Origin: Agelaius tricolor
Taxonomy: Eukaryota; Chordata; Aves; Passeriformes; Icteridae
Length of the DNA stretch: 64,000 bases
NCBI GenBank assembly: GCA_023055355.1
Contig: JALJCS010000004.1
Location: forward strand, 19,246,244-19,310,243
Direction: 5' to 3'
Part shown: in pieces, positions 1 through 12,880 of the stretch
How the letters are laid out: every line of letters begins with the position of its first letter
Numbering within the stretch: the stretch's first letter is position 1
Notes under the pieces: generated by a model
Told to the model about the DNA's origin: nothing
The model's input: only the letters and a program-made list of their open reading frames with translations
The model's database searches: none
Position numbers and translations under genes: made by a program

Positions 1-3000
1 TTGGAAATATATTGAAACTAATCAAACATTTAAAATCATAAACAAACTTGCATCAGATCAGTTTTCAGGTATCAGTTTTCCTTGAAACTGAGAGCCTTGA
101 TATGTTGTCTAGTTAGAGAAATGATCCACACATACCCAAAATTAATATTCTCACAAACTTGATGTATTGGTTTTGAAATTCTTGCTTGTTTTTAGAAGAT
201 ACAAGCTTAATAAATATCCAACCTTGAGTTACTTATTTTGAGCAGCATTTCATAAAGACCACCAATATGACAAGAAAAATCCCTCTTAATGGCAAGGAAT
301 CCAGCCAAGATAAACAACTCAGAATCTCATCAGAAAATAAATTTCCTATGGATAATTTCAACATATGTCCAGAAAATTAGATCTACATGTTGATTAAGGC
401 ATGGCAAGGCAAATTACTTTAAAAGCATAGACATTTTTGGGAGACAAGTGCTGACCACAAGAATCATTGAGCACCAAAGAGAGAAATAGAAAACACAGAT
501 TTTTCCAGGTATTTCAAAAGCTTCATTTGTAATGTGTTCAGGTGGAAGCTGAACATTCAAAGACAACCAAGAGACTTAGGAGTAGAAATGCCATTAACTT
601 TCAATTTAATTGCTTCTCTGGGTATACCTTAGAGGCTTAGAAAATCTCCCCTGTAGGTAATTAATCAGTCTATGTCCACATTCAGTAGTGATCTGTGCTG
701 ATGATCTTTTAAATCTCTTTGTTTCTTGTGTGTCAGGTGCATACAGTCAGGAGAAATTACTGTACAGTTTAGTTATTACTCCAGCATGCAAGCAATTTGC
801 TATTATGGCTTAGTAACAGTAACCTTTTTTTTATTTTAATCAAAAAGCACACAGAAATTTTGTATGGTGAAAAATAGACAGTAGGCACATTTTTCTTTCT
901 TGAACATGAATCTTTTGCACATTGTCAAAAATATATTTTGTTATGAAAAGTAATGAAATACAAGCATTTACCCAACACAGCAGAGTGCAGCATTAATCAC
1001 ACTTTTCAACCTCCATAGAGAATGCTGTTATTGTGAATGATTGAAAGAACTCTTCCAAACATGCATGCTTTTACTGATTTCAATGAAATTACCTTGCTTT
1101 TCACATTTCATAATTAGTTCACTGAAACTAAAAGAGCTCAAAGAAATACAATTTGAAATACAATCAATATCACATCTAAACACAGCAGGTTTCACCCACT
1201 AGGAACATAACATAGTACTTCAAATTATATTTAAAGAAAAATCAGGAAGAGAAAATTAACTGGTGTGTGGTGGTAAATGCAGATCTTCCGGATACAGACA
1301 CCAGGAAAAAGTTAAAACTTTTTGATATATTAACTGAATATTGTATATTCAGTTTTGCATCAAAATGTAAATAATCGAATATCCTGAACACTTGTCCTTT
1401 ATTTTGCTGTTAATTTTAGTCTTTCCCTTAATCTACTACAATCACCCATAGGATTTTTCCCAGGTTTTGTTCATTTAGCACTGAAATACTGAATTCCAAT
1501 TTTAGGTTATATTTGATACACATCTGAAACCAAACCCTTCTCTCGCTTTTGTTTCTCTTGAGGAATCCCAAATGACCTATTCCTTCAGCATTTTGTATCA
1601 GCTCTCTCTCTTTATCTGAAAAGCAAAAGTCAGAATCAACTGGTATTTTCTACTGTCCTGAGAACTTTACTGGGCCTCCTTTGCACCTGCAGGACAGAGA
1701 CTTGGCTGAGAAAACAACTTGATATTTGTTCACACCAAATTACTAAAGAACTTTCTGGACTTTCTAGAAGATGAATTCTTAATATAAAGCAAAAAGCCTT
1801 TACAGAGGCACAAAACAGAGACAACCTATGTAGCAGTGGAAAGTTAAAAAACATGGGGTCCAGAGGAAAGTGGTTGTTGTTAGGGCTTTTTTCAGTTGTT
1901 TTGAAACAAAGATCTTTTTTGAGTTTAATCTTTTATGCAATCATTAAAACTGTAATCACAGTCCCAAGATCTGTAATCAGTTTTGTTTGTCAGAGTAAAG
2001 AACATTTTAGAGCTTGTGATATACTATGGCAAGAACCAAATTTGACAACTGTCTCCAAAATTTGTTTTCAATGTTCTCCTCTTTTTACTCTGATAAATAG
2101 TCCCAGATGATAGTTGATTGACAATAGTAAGCCTGCGCATCTGGACTTCCATTCAATGTAGCATTTTGAGTTAGAATTTTACTTAGTGATGACAAGATTC
2201 AATAATGCTGTAATACTTCAAATGGAACCATTATTTTCAGTCTTGCATTACATACTTGTGTCAAGTTTCAGTTATTGCATAGGCACCAAAACCCCTTTAA
2301 CCAGCAGCTTCTGGGTTACATCCAACCAGATTTCAATATATATGCACACTTAAATGACTTCTCTTTTTTTATCTCCTTTTAATAATTATTTGCTTCCATG
2401 GGGAAAACAAACAAACTTTCAGAAAAACTGTGAACAACATTCTCAACAAAAAGGTTTACAGCTGGGAGAGTAGTCGTAGTTTTTATTTTGGATATAATAA
2501 CTTCAATGTTAATTTTAGAGCTTGCAGTGTCTGATACTCTCTCCCCGTAGATATCTTCAAATTGCCTAGAAGCCCTCAGTGACTAATTGCGTCTCTAAAA
2601 CCCCTGAATCACCTGAAGATGACACACGCTTAACACAAAGAGAGTATGGAATAATGGTTTCAAAAGCAGTGTTTGGAACAGGGTAATACTGCAGTGACGA
2701 ACCACAAGATGGTACAGGCAGCTCGATTTCAGCCCACATTTGCTGGCAAGTTTTTTGAATCTTACCTGTTGACCTAAGAAAATCTCTCTCCATTTATAAT
2801 GGTTGGTTTTATACTGATTGTGGGAAATGACTGGGAAAGCCATGGCAAAATTCCTCTTGGTTCACTGGTCCTGATACAGAGAATTACTTCCCTTGTATTG
2901 AGAATTTATCTAATACCAGACATTAAATATTATTATAAATAAATGTTTAGGAAACTCAAGGCAAATTTATGGAAACCATTGTTACATTAAATCTGCTACA

Positions 3001-6000
3001 GTTTGGACAGCATTTGCATAAGCAATGAAATCTGATATTTCTAGCTCTTAATACCTAAAGCAAGCTGCCTGTTTAAGAAGATCCCAGTCAGAGCTTCAGA
3101 TAAGGATCGATGAAGTTATTCAACATTTGGATGAGTAAACATAAATTGGGAGGAAAAGGACATTGAATTCTATTAGAATGGACCATGATCAATAACAAAA
3201 TAACATTCCTAAGAACAGCTCTCCATGACTGATCTAACCTGCACACCTGTAGCATAATCAAAGCTCAAACACATGCTTGTTTTTTCCATGATTTCATTTA
3301 AGATCAGTACTGTGAAAATGAGCTTTTGCACTTCATTCCAAATACTTCCCTGTTGAAGTCAAAAAGTATTTTCAAGGCTCCTGTGGACACTTAAGCAGAG
3401 ATATGCAGTCAGAAGAAGAGATTATATATAAAGATAGCTGATTTTATAATTCATTGTATTTATTTTAAATTCATAACTTCATTGGTGTATGCACATCCAT
3501 CAAGGTTTTTCTTTTGTGTTTTGCTCAATCAACAAGAGTACAATTGCAGTACAAATTTTATGATGTCAAATTTTAATGTGTTGGCATCCTACTTGGTATG
3601 TATTTGTGGCTGTCTTTGGAGAGCATGGAATGGGCTTTCTTTAATTCACTCATTCAGAAACTGTGACTGTATTCTGCTGACAATGTAGTGATTCTTTAGT
3701 TTCCTGCTTTTCTTCTGAAGAAGAGGTATACATGTTAAATACACCCATAAACACAGGTCACTGGCGTAAAGGCAGCCTGGTATGTGTTCACAATCACAAA
3801 GGTAGAAAGCATGTATTATCTTTACTTAGAATTTCATTTTACCGTTGCAAAACTTTTGAGATTTTCATTTAGTACATGTGGTATTTTGACCCAAACTATC
3901 TAGTGTTTAAAATAAGTTTTATGTGAACTATTTGTCTATAGCTTAAGAAAACAGTAAAAAGGTTTATTTTTCCATCTTAATCACTCCTATATATATGTAT
4001 TAGGGAGACACCTGACCTGGTGTTACAAAGAGAAGGAGGCTTAGTGAAGGAGACTGGATAGGATGATTTTTTCTTTCTGTTTCCTTTTCAAAAAGAATTT
4101 TTATCTATACAGCAGTTTGCAAGCTGGGCTCAATATAATGATGGGCAAACTTCAAATTCAGGGTTTGAATCCAGACTGCTGCTTGAAATATATCTTTTGT
4201 TGATGCCAGTTCACCAATTAAATTCATTTTTCTGCCTCTTCTACATAATGTCAATATACATATATATTAGCACAAATTGAAAACCATACTTTTTATTTCC
4301 ACTTATTACAAAAGTTGCAATACAATTTTCTAACTTGGTGAAATCCCTGATGTCCCACAACAGCATTAGCCTCCATAGTAATTTTCCTCCAACTATCTAC
4401 AATATCTACAGTGTTTTTTCAATTTGTTTAGCTATTTATTTTTCCAACCCATTATTTTAAAATACAACATATTAATTTGGAAATACTGCATTAACAAAGA
4501 AAAAGCAGTTAGAGATGTCTCTGTTCAGTTACCTCCTAATTTGCTTCCTTAAATCTTTACCTGTTAGAGATCCTGTGAGACAAAAGGCAGTATCATTCAC
4601 ATTTATGACTCATAGCTTCATGAGCAGTTTACATACTATTTGTGCAGAGGAATTTGTACATATGTTTTATGTATGCAGGTTGCTTTTTCCAACAAGTAAT
4701 TGAATATAGCAAAATATCCATGTAGTTATGCCAAGATGTTGAAAATTTTCTCAGGAGACAGTATAGTGTTAAACCACAGATGCAGTTTTATAGCCACAGT
4801 TTGCATCCAGCTTGTATTTATCTTGCACATGTGTAGAGAAGAAATGCACAATCAGAAAAAAACAAAACAAACAATCCCACCACACTCTCTCCCCCCAAGT
4901 CCCCCCACCCCCCAAAAAACCACCCACTACCAAAGGCACAGCAGCAAAATGTTAAACCTGTCAAAAGAAGTTAATTAGTAATTTCTGCTACAAAATCCTT
5001 GCATATCAGAGGAAAGCATATAGTAAGACAACTGAGGTATTTGTTGTTCTGAATATAGCCAGGAAGAGTCCTCATTAGCTAATTATTTGAATGCAGGAAA
5101 CAATCCTTCCTAAGTTATCTGGATGATAGAAAGTGGTCTGAATTAGAGGATAGAAAAACATTAGTTTATTTCCTGATCTACTCTCCTTATTTAGCAGCAT
5201 TTAATCTCACAGAGATGTTTTTAAATATTTTGAAGGTTAAGACCTCAGTGATGCATCTACCAGACAGCTAATCTCACAGAATTTAAAACATCATCATCTA
5301 GGGACCAGATTGGTTTGGCCCACTTGAGTTTCAATCAAGGTACACATGAGTCTTCTAAATTGGTGACATTGAAAGTTGCATATTAAAAACATTAAGTTCA
5401 CAAGTTAAAGAAAGAAGTCAGACATTTATCAGCATTAGGTACAAAATGGTATAAATTCTAGCTACCCAGTAAGAACACACAGATTTTTATTTTTTTAATT
5501 TAAGTGCACAAAACCTTAGAACTGATACAGTTCTCAAAAGGAATTTTTTATATGATCAAAAGCTCTATTTCTTTATTTTAATAGAGTAGACATGCATATA
5601 GCCTGGTCAATTTTAGGTGGTATTTCCTATTGTATCAAAAATTCAGTTTCAATTGCATACAAGTAAGTAAGGAAAATGTGTGTTATGTTACAATAGCAAA
5701 GATGGATCAGAATTTATCTAATTTAGTTAATTCCAGTGGTACTTCTATTCATATGCATACTGAGTAGAGACTGACACTTCAAAGTAACAACATCACTTTG
5801 TAAAAACATGGCAAACATCTTCTGTATCTGACGGCATAAAAAGTTTTGAACAATCTGCACAATATAATTTCAGTATAGGATTAATTTACAGGTTATTTAC
5901 TCCACTATTATCTCCCTTTAGGGTGTTTGATACTTAGATAGGTCAACTGAATATTGTCATTAACATTAATAATGGATACAGAGTATTTTAAAGATTTTCA

Positions 6001-6875
6001 AAGTAAATTTTTCATTCTTCCAATTTATTTCACTATTTACAGGTAAACAGAGAAAGCAAATACAGATAATGCAAATTACTGTATTTCTAAGTGTGCTAGT
6101 GGGTTTACCCTGATTTAAGGCAACAGCCTCTGGACTGCTTTATTACCCCAGCAATTCAGTCTTCAGAAATGCACATGTGCATTAATCACTGCCAGCTCCA
6201 GCAGGTCAAGTGGACTACTCCAAACATTCTTATAAAAAATTAAAACCAAATTATCTCATTTTCTGAAGTAAAAAAAGTTAAATCTGCATTTCCTTTTCCC
6301 TTGAAAGTTCCATGTTCTTTGGAGCTGACAATTCAGAAATTATCTTTATATCTTACAACCACAATTGACATATTTAGAGCCTCAAGCTGTCTACAAAATG
6401 GTTCCATGTCTTGAAAACATAGCTTGCATTAATTTATAGCCATATTCCCAACAGTTCAAGCATACAGTCATATGCAGTTTTATGATGCAAGACTTCAATT
6501 CTCTGCATGCACTGTCAATGAGACTGTCGAAATTACTTTAATGGCTAAAAAAATAGGCTTTATATAGCACAGCCTTTTTTGAAGAGTGCAGAAATTTTAT
6601 CAGAGAATAACCAAGATTAACAATCTTATTGCCTAGACTTTGCCTAAGTGTTAGACAACAGTGTTCATGCAAACATACAAAACGGTAAACTTCACCTCTT
6701 TCTCCTAAAGCAAATCCAACTTTCTCACATGCTCATTTTCAGGGAGATTTTTTTATTAAAAATGTGCCTTATAATTACTATTTCCAATATTACTGTGTTC
6801 TGCTGCTTTTGAATGTCTCACAATGCAAGTTGTTCTTCATATGCTGCTGTTTTAACACTATTTAGGTGAAAACTC
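1..6875. other. Gene-free AT-rich unique sequence
   Basis: No coding, RNA or interspersed repeat feature is recognisable here. The longest open frame is 92 codons (4700-4978, plus); its C-terminal half simply reads through a C-rich low-complexity tract, so it is probably a chance frame. Short A and T runs are frequent and CpG is rare. The only structural oddity is the C-run cluster listed separately at 4876-4913. Confidence 0.6.
4876..4913 (-). other. C-run cluster (possible G-quadruplex on minus strand)
   Basis: Three runs of six C lie at 4891-4896, 4901-4906 and 4908-4913, with a run of three C at 4876-4878. Read on the minus strand these are G-runs separated by loops of 1, 4 and 12 bases, enough to write a G-quadruplex with one long loop. 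The surroundings are A-rich, so the tract stands out in composition. Whether it folds is inference. Confidence 0.45.
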
Positions 6876-7010
6876 AGAATCAAAGAGCATTCTGAGTTGG
6901 AAGGAACACTCAGGGACTCTTGAGTCCAACTCTTAAAAGAGTGATCTGTAGGGAATCAGACCCACAACCTTGGTCTTCTTAACACCATGCTCTAATGAAC
7001 TTAGCCCATA
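6876..7010 (-). mobile_element. tRNA-Ile-derived SINE (TguSINE1 type), decayed
   Basis: Read on the minus strand, the element opens with a tRNA-like head (A-box-like sequence near 6985-7005, B-box-like sequence near 6952-6962) and closes with a CR1-like 3' tail whose complement at 6890-6935 reads as the familiar 'gagttggaagg...gagtccaactctta' arrangement. This is the structure of TguSINE1, a SINE known from zebra finch that has an isoleucine-tRNA head and is mobilised by CR1 enzymes. Both boxes carry substitutions and the terminal octamer repeat is reduced to one poor unit, so this is an old, inactive copy. A plain CR1 3' fragment is the alternative, but CR1 would not supply the tRNA-like half. 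Confidence 0.72.
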
Positions 7011-10000
7011 TCAGGGTCAATATGGCCTAATTCAGTTTACTCTGCAACATAACTGGATATTCATGGAAATTATTATTGGTCTGAGATTTAAGGTGGAAGC
7101 AGACTCCAGAATCTCAGTAGCAATAAAATGGAATCTTTTTGCCCTTGCTCAGCACCAAACCCCCAGCTGTACCTGGTCCGTGAGCTGGCAGTCTGCTTTG
7201 ATATAGGTACAGTCTGAACAGATGTTTCATAGCTCTGAAGACATATGAATGGACAGGATATGCAAACTTAGGATGAATTCTAGGGTGCCACAATTTAGAT
7301 TGAATTTTATGGCACCATGACAGGTTTGGAAGAGGTTAAATCCTATTTAAGCACTTCCTACTAAAAAACTTTAAATACTAATTACATACTCTGCCCTATG
7401 TATCCTAATAATCTTGTGTCAGACATGACTGGGGATTAGGAAAGTGCTGCCTCTCATTTGCCTCTACAATGTACTTTTCACATCAAGAATATTTAATTTA
7501 CCTGTGATGTATGGTTATGTGATGCCATATAATGTTTCATCACGTTTATGCAAGCGAGTAACATCTACAGTGACAAAAAGTCACTGGACAGAAAGCACTT
7601 TGGCAGCCCATCATCTGGTCCTTGTTCTGATCTGTAAATAAAGACTGGCTTTTGCAGACAGATGCACAGAGACAACTACAACAGCTTTGTTCTTCAAGGA
7701 AATGGATTATCTGAGCTTATATTTCATAACCATTGGGCCTAGCTGTTTTTTTACAGAAAATCTTACTAGACCCAAGTATTTCAGAGCAAATTTTGGCCTT
7801 TAAGTGTACTCATATTTTTATATTCTGATGTCTTGCGTATATTTTCTGTTACATACCTTCAATGCATGTATGTAAAATTTTACACAATATAAAAGAGAAA
7901 GTTGAAGAACGCAAAATGTAAATAAATATATGCTCTTGTGAAGAGAAATGAGCAAACAAAAAAGTCCCATAAATCAAATGCTAATGAAAATTATGTAAAT
8001 GAGCTACTGACTCACCAGAAAGTGTGATGTGCTAAGGCTGATCAGAAAAAAAAAAAAAGGAAAAGAAAAAAAAAGTTAGGTGGTAAAGAAAGATCTTTTC
8101 TTAATTTAATCTGGGGATTTAACTTTTCCAGAATTCATTCTCCAGGAAAAAAAGGCCAAAGTCTCAGTGAATGCTTTATTTTACCGAAACATAAAAATTT
8201 TGTGTTTCTCCTTCTTTCTTCAAGATATGAATATGCAAATATATTTTTTGGACAAAAAATACAAATGTCAATGATCTCTCTGATAAATACAAAGTGAAAA
8301 TGATTCATTTACAAAAAAACTACAAAAACAACCCACACAGCTGTTTTCTAAGGAGGATAAAATATGACATCAATAATGAACAATTCTCTTGCTACTACCA
8401 GGCATCCTTTCTACAAAATGCTTTTGAAAGTGCTCCCAAGAGAGAAGACTAAGCTACTTAGTTTCACTCTAGAGAAAAGAAAACTAGAAAGAAGGATACA
8501 AAAAGACCAACCGACTTTCATTCCTGTGGAATTCAAATCTCTACACAAGCAATTTCAGACATGTTGCCTGGTCACTGTGGCAGTGTTTCTGAAGGCCCCG
8601 CAAGGCAGCTGTGCTCTGGACAGCGCCACTCTCCAGTGTGAGGAGGCAGGACCCCAAGGCAGGGAGCCACGGCCCTCAGCAAGTTTCCATGCTTCAGTTT
8701 GACTCGCACAGGAAGAGTCTGAGAGCTGCTTGTGCTCCCTGCTTTTGCCAGACCAACAGGCTGGACCTGTTCAGAGCTTCAATCAGTTCAGATTCTGTTC
8801 TTGAGCCAGCTGTAGCACTTATGCTTTCCCTCACATCCCCCGGAGTTTGTGCTACAAAAGCAGGAGGGCAAGGATATGGGAAAGTAAGATAACAAAGTTA
8901 CTTCAGAGATTAGGTAAACACGTAATGCTTTGAACTTTCATTTTGATTTTACTTTCAGCAGCTGGATTCACATCCATGATTACTGTCACTAACAATCAAG
9001 CACATTGAGGAAGACTTCTGAAGGAATTGTGGTTTGTTTAAATTATAAGTGAGACAGGAAGTGCTGTGCTCAGATCCAATGAACACCTGTGAACAAAGCA
9101 GAGTAGGCAATTAAGGCACTGAAACTCTCTTCTTCAGCCCCAGTAGCAGAAGCTGTAGGATAGCCACCCACACATGGTTTGCAGGGGTTTTTTTCACCCA
9201 GTTTCCTCAGTTTGAAGAGTCTTATTGTTTCTTATTTATTTTTCTCCTTAATAAGTCTTTCCACTACAATGCTTTTATGATCTGACAGCAGAGCTTGCCC
9301 TGTCTCTGCTATTTTTGATTAACTCACTTCAGATGCACTCAAAGCCTTGAAACTCTGGAGCTGAGCACAAGGCAGGATGCTACAGAAATGTCACGTTAAC
9401 TTTAGAAAAAACTTACTCATCCCTTCTTCCTAGAAGGGAAACTCAACGTATCACTTTCAGCCAAACAAACCTCCTGCGGTCAGAAGCTTTATTGTATTAT
9501 TCCCCCCTCCCTTTTAGACAGGGAGAATAAAAAAGGTATAGTCTTTAATCAATATCACATAGGAGCTATGTCTACCAAGGTGTATTGCGGAGACCTGTAA
9601 CATTATATAGCATTACACATGATAATGCACTACAATCCAAGAGTGCAGCAGCAGTGTAGTGTAACAGTGTTACTGTGCAACAAAAGAAATCTGGATGCTA
9701 GGTCATCGTCCTATCAAGCAATTAATGGGCCAAATATAACCTCCCAGCCTTCACTAGGTCATGCTAAACATGGAGAAACACAGGTTTGGAGTATGATGCA
9801 GTTCAGTTCTCAAGGCAGCAGAAAGTTTTTATGACATGTAACAAAGATCTTGAGCTGTAAGGTTTTGCTTGACTACTTCATTGTAATGGGATGGTTTTTT
9901 ATAACTTATAGTAGGTTCACATACCAACTGGTCAAATTTATCTTCAGTGCAAAGCCAGTGGCTTGCATAGCTTTGCTCCAGGGATAAATTAGGAGCCCTC

Positions 10001-12832
10001 TGACATGTACTGTCAGCAATAGCACCACAAAATTGTTGATTAAAACGAGAAAGAAAGTGCATTCACTGTGAATAGAGCTGAAATGCAGCAAGTAAGCACA
10101 AATAATGCTTGGAAAATAAATCTTACCAGTACAATGGTCCACTGACTACATAAGTTATTCCTGAATAATTTCTTCTTCCTATCTAATAAAAAAAAAAGCT
10201 ATCTAGCACTACATATAAATATACTTTTTTCCTTACTTCACAATAGCAGTCTCTGCAACTGAAAAGGAAAGCAATGTTTTTTCCTTTGGTGGATTACAGA
10301 GCAATATACTCTTTTATCCTTACTTGAATTTTGCTATTACTTGGATATTTAATCTGTTCATGCATATTTATCCATTTTTAAAAATCAGCTAATGAAAATT
10401 GCCTCTCACCTTGATTAAAAAGACCTTTCAGTATCTAAACTTATACTAATAAATATTAATCTGCATCCCAACAGGAAATCACACCTGCCTTCTAATATTT
10501 AATCTGGGTTCCCCCTTCTTTCTCTAATTGTTATTTTGCAGACATTTTATTCTAGGTTGTTGGTTTTTTTTTTTTATTAGCAGAGATAGCATAGCCCTCA
10601 AGCAGACAGCTCAACTTCTCACTGGAAACTCATAGACACTCAGTTTTGTAAACAACTCAAGTCTCACTCATAGCTTCTTAATTGATTTCATTTGTAGACT
10701 GTAAATGTTGTTTGCACGTTACTTCAAAAGGACGAATTTAAATGAAGTGACAAAAATAGGCTCAGCACTCTGCAAATTGAGGTCCTTCCTGCTTCCTAGC
10801 TAGCTTTTGTTTAAAATCCATTTCTATCCTCTGTTCTTTTTGTGAGGTGTGTATTGAGTTCAAAAGGAATTGAACACTTTTGTGTGGGCTTATAGGAAAG
10901 CTTCCGCATTATGAAAGGCTTCCCGTGGAAATACTGCCAGAGGCTAAGTTTTGAAAGAGGAGCTGCCCACTTGGGTAGGAACTATTGCATTTGGTATAAT
11001 CTATTCAAAACCAAAATTTGCTCTTTGCCTTTCTCATAGGATACTATTTAAAATACAATTTGAAATTTAGAATACAATTTGCAGTGTTTAAAAACATTTA
11101 ATAAGCAAGTGAACATCTAGAGAAACAAAAATCCTACATTTCCGTAAGTGCATAAAGACCAAAATAGAACAAGTATAAAGAGCAGGAAAGTTAGGCAAGA
11201 TCAACTATCACCCAGAGGAAAAAAAACCTGGAGAATTAAAGAGGGCCAAGAAAGCATAAATCTCAGTTATTTTGAGCTTCTGTGGAACTTTTCTAAAGCA
11301 ATATTTAATAAAAGTAACCTTTTGTCTATACTAAAATAAAATCTTCAAAAGCAATAGAGTATAATTCCAACACATGAACAAAAGTGAGACCATTCTTTGA
11401 CATCATCTGATCTTTTTAGTCACCAGAAAGGAGATATATCTCATCTAACTTCTAGACACTGAGATCCATACTAGCTTGTTTTCCTCCATTTCTAGTCAAT
11501 AGAGGGAAACAAGTACCTCTAAATAGCAAAATTCACCTAACCTATTTTAGTTATCAACCTTAAAAGGCGATTAATTTCACCCTGAAAAAGTCTGGCTTTT
11601 GCCACAGTCTACAAAGAGAGCCTGGAAAACAAATGAGGTATTCAAATCTGTGTTGTTGCTGCCTGAAGTTCGAAGAAATGCATCTATCCCTACATACAGC
11701 CAGCAAGAAACCTAAACACAACCTCCTGTTTTCATTTTTTTCCTGTCATTATCCCTATTTTATGCAGTGAAAAATACTGTTTTATTCTCATCACATCTGT
11801 ACCAACAAAAAAATACAGCCTATTTGCTGACAAAAGTTATGCTACATGCATTTCTTTTCAGCAAATTTAAAGAGCTGTTCCAGGAAAGGAATGTAAATAG
11901 TGAATGATCTTGCCTTTCCCACTCCTCGGCAATGCAAGCAACATCAAAACGAGACAGGAGATTTGAAATTTCACTCAATGCATGCAGCCACTTTTTTAAG
12001 AGGCCAGGTGAAGAGGTAGAAAGAAATGAAACCTGAATCCCAGTAGTTCCAAAAAGAAAGGTCAAAATTTTTGAAAGGGGGTGAAGAATGAATGAAACCA
12101 TTTCCTCTCATTTTATCTTACCAACTATATTTTTCCTTTATCAATGAGGGGGATTTTTTGAACGATATCTATATAAAACATTTTCAAAATGTTCAACATT
12201 TGAATACCTTAACAATATAAATTATAATAATCATTCCAAAATGATCAGTATGACAGATCTTTTATGTTTCCATTAATTTTTTACATTGCTGGTGGGATTT
12301 TTACCCCATTTATGGACGAGTTCCAGAGACTTCTACCTAGTGCTATGTATATCATTAGCATATTGTTACACTAACACAGTGATAGTTCAGACAAAAGGTG
12401 CCTGTTAGAGATGGCTCTGATACTGATTGGAATTTTTCGTACCTACACAGAGAACAACTCAATGTAGAGAAAGAAAAGTAATAAAAAACCCTAACATTTT
12501 CTAAATTTCATTGATGTTTTGGAACATTAAATGCTTTCTAGTCATCTAAAACAACAAAGATATTTGTTCAGAAAAAAAAGAGACTAACCACAAAGCCAAC
12601 AAAAACCTCTTTAGAATGGTTTAATGGTAATCACATAATTAACACGAAATAAATAGCATCTTTAAATTAAGTTTTCAATTAATAAAAGAGTAAGTAGGTC
12701 CATAGCTCATTCTAAATATGAACAACAAAAGTGCCCTTCTTACCCAATCAATTTTTACTTGTTTCCATCAGTATTCAATATATTTCTCTTGTTTACAAGC
12801 TTTGGACTGACTTAAAGTACTTCAAAAGATAG
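7011..12832. other. Gene-free sequence with one GC-richer island
   Basis: No gene or recognisable mobile element was seen. The longest open frame is 112 codons (8364-8702, plus). It spans a composition change into the island at 8560-8880 and has no recognisable domain, so I treat it as chance. A-rich low complexity occurs at 8046-8077. A cluster of octamer-like and AP-1-like sites lies at 7978-8014. Confidence 0.55.
8560..8880. other. GC-richer island of unknown origin
   Basis: This stretch is clearly richer in G+C and has more CpG than its flanks, with abrupt edges near 8560 and 8880. Two overlapping open frames (112 and 93 codons) cross it in different frames, which reflects composition and not coding. 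I cannot match it to CR1 or to the LTR at 27.3 kb. It could be a fragment of another dispersed element or a former exon or promoter. Confidence 0.35.
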
Positions 12833-12880
12833 ATGAATGAATGAATGAATGAATGAATGAATGAATGAATGAATGAATGA
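12833..12880. repeat. (ATGA)12 microsatellite
   Basis: Twelve uninterrupted copies of ATGA run from 12833 to 12880. The tract is perfect, so it is likely to vary in length between individuals. Confidence 0.95.

Noticed and set aside
6940..7010. Functional tRNA gene
   Set aside because: The tRNA-like head lacks a foldable cloverleaf and is joined to a CR1-like tail, so it is part of a SINE.
12833..12880. CRISPR-like or satellite array
   Set aside because: It is a simple tetranucleotide repeat without spacers, and no array-like repeat-spacer structure exists anywhere in the window.
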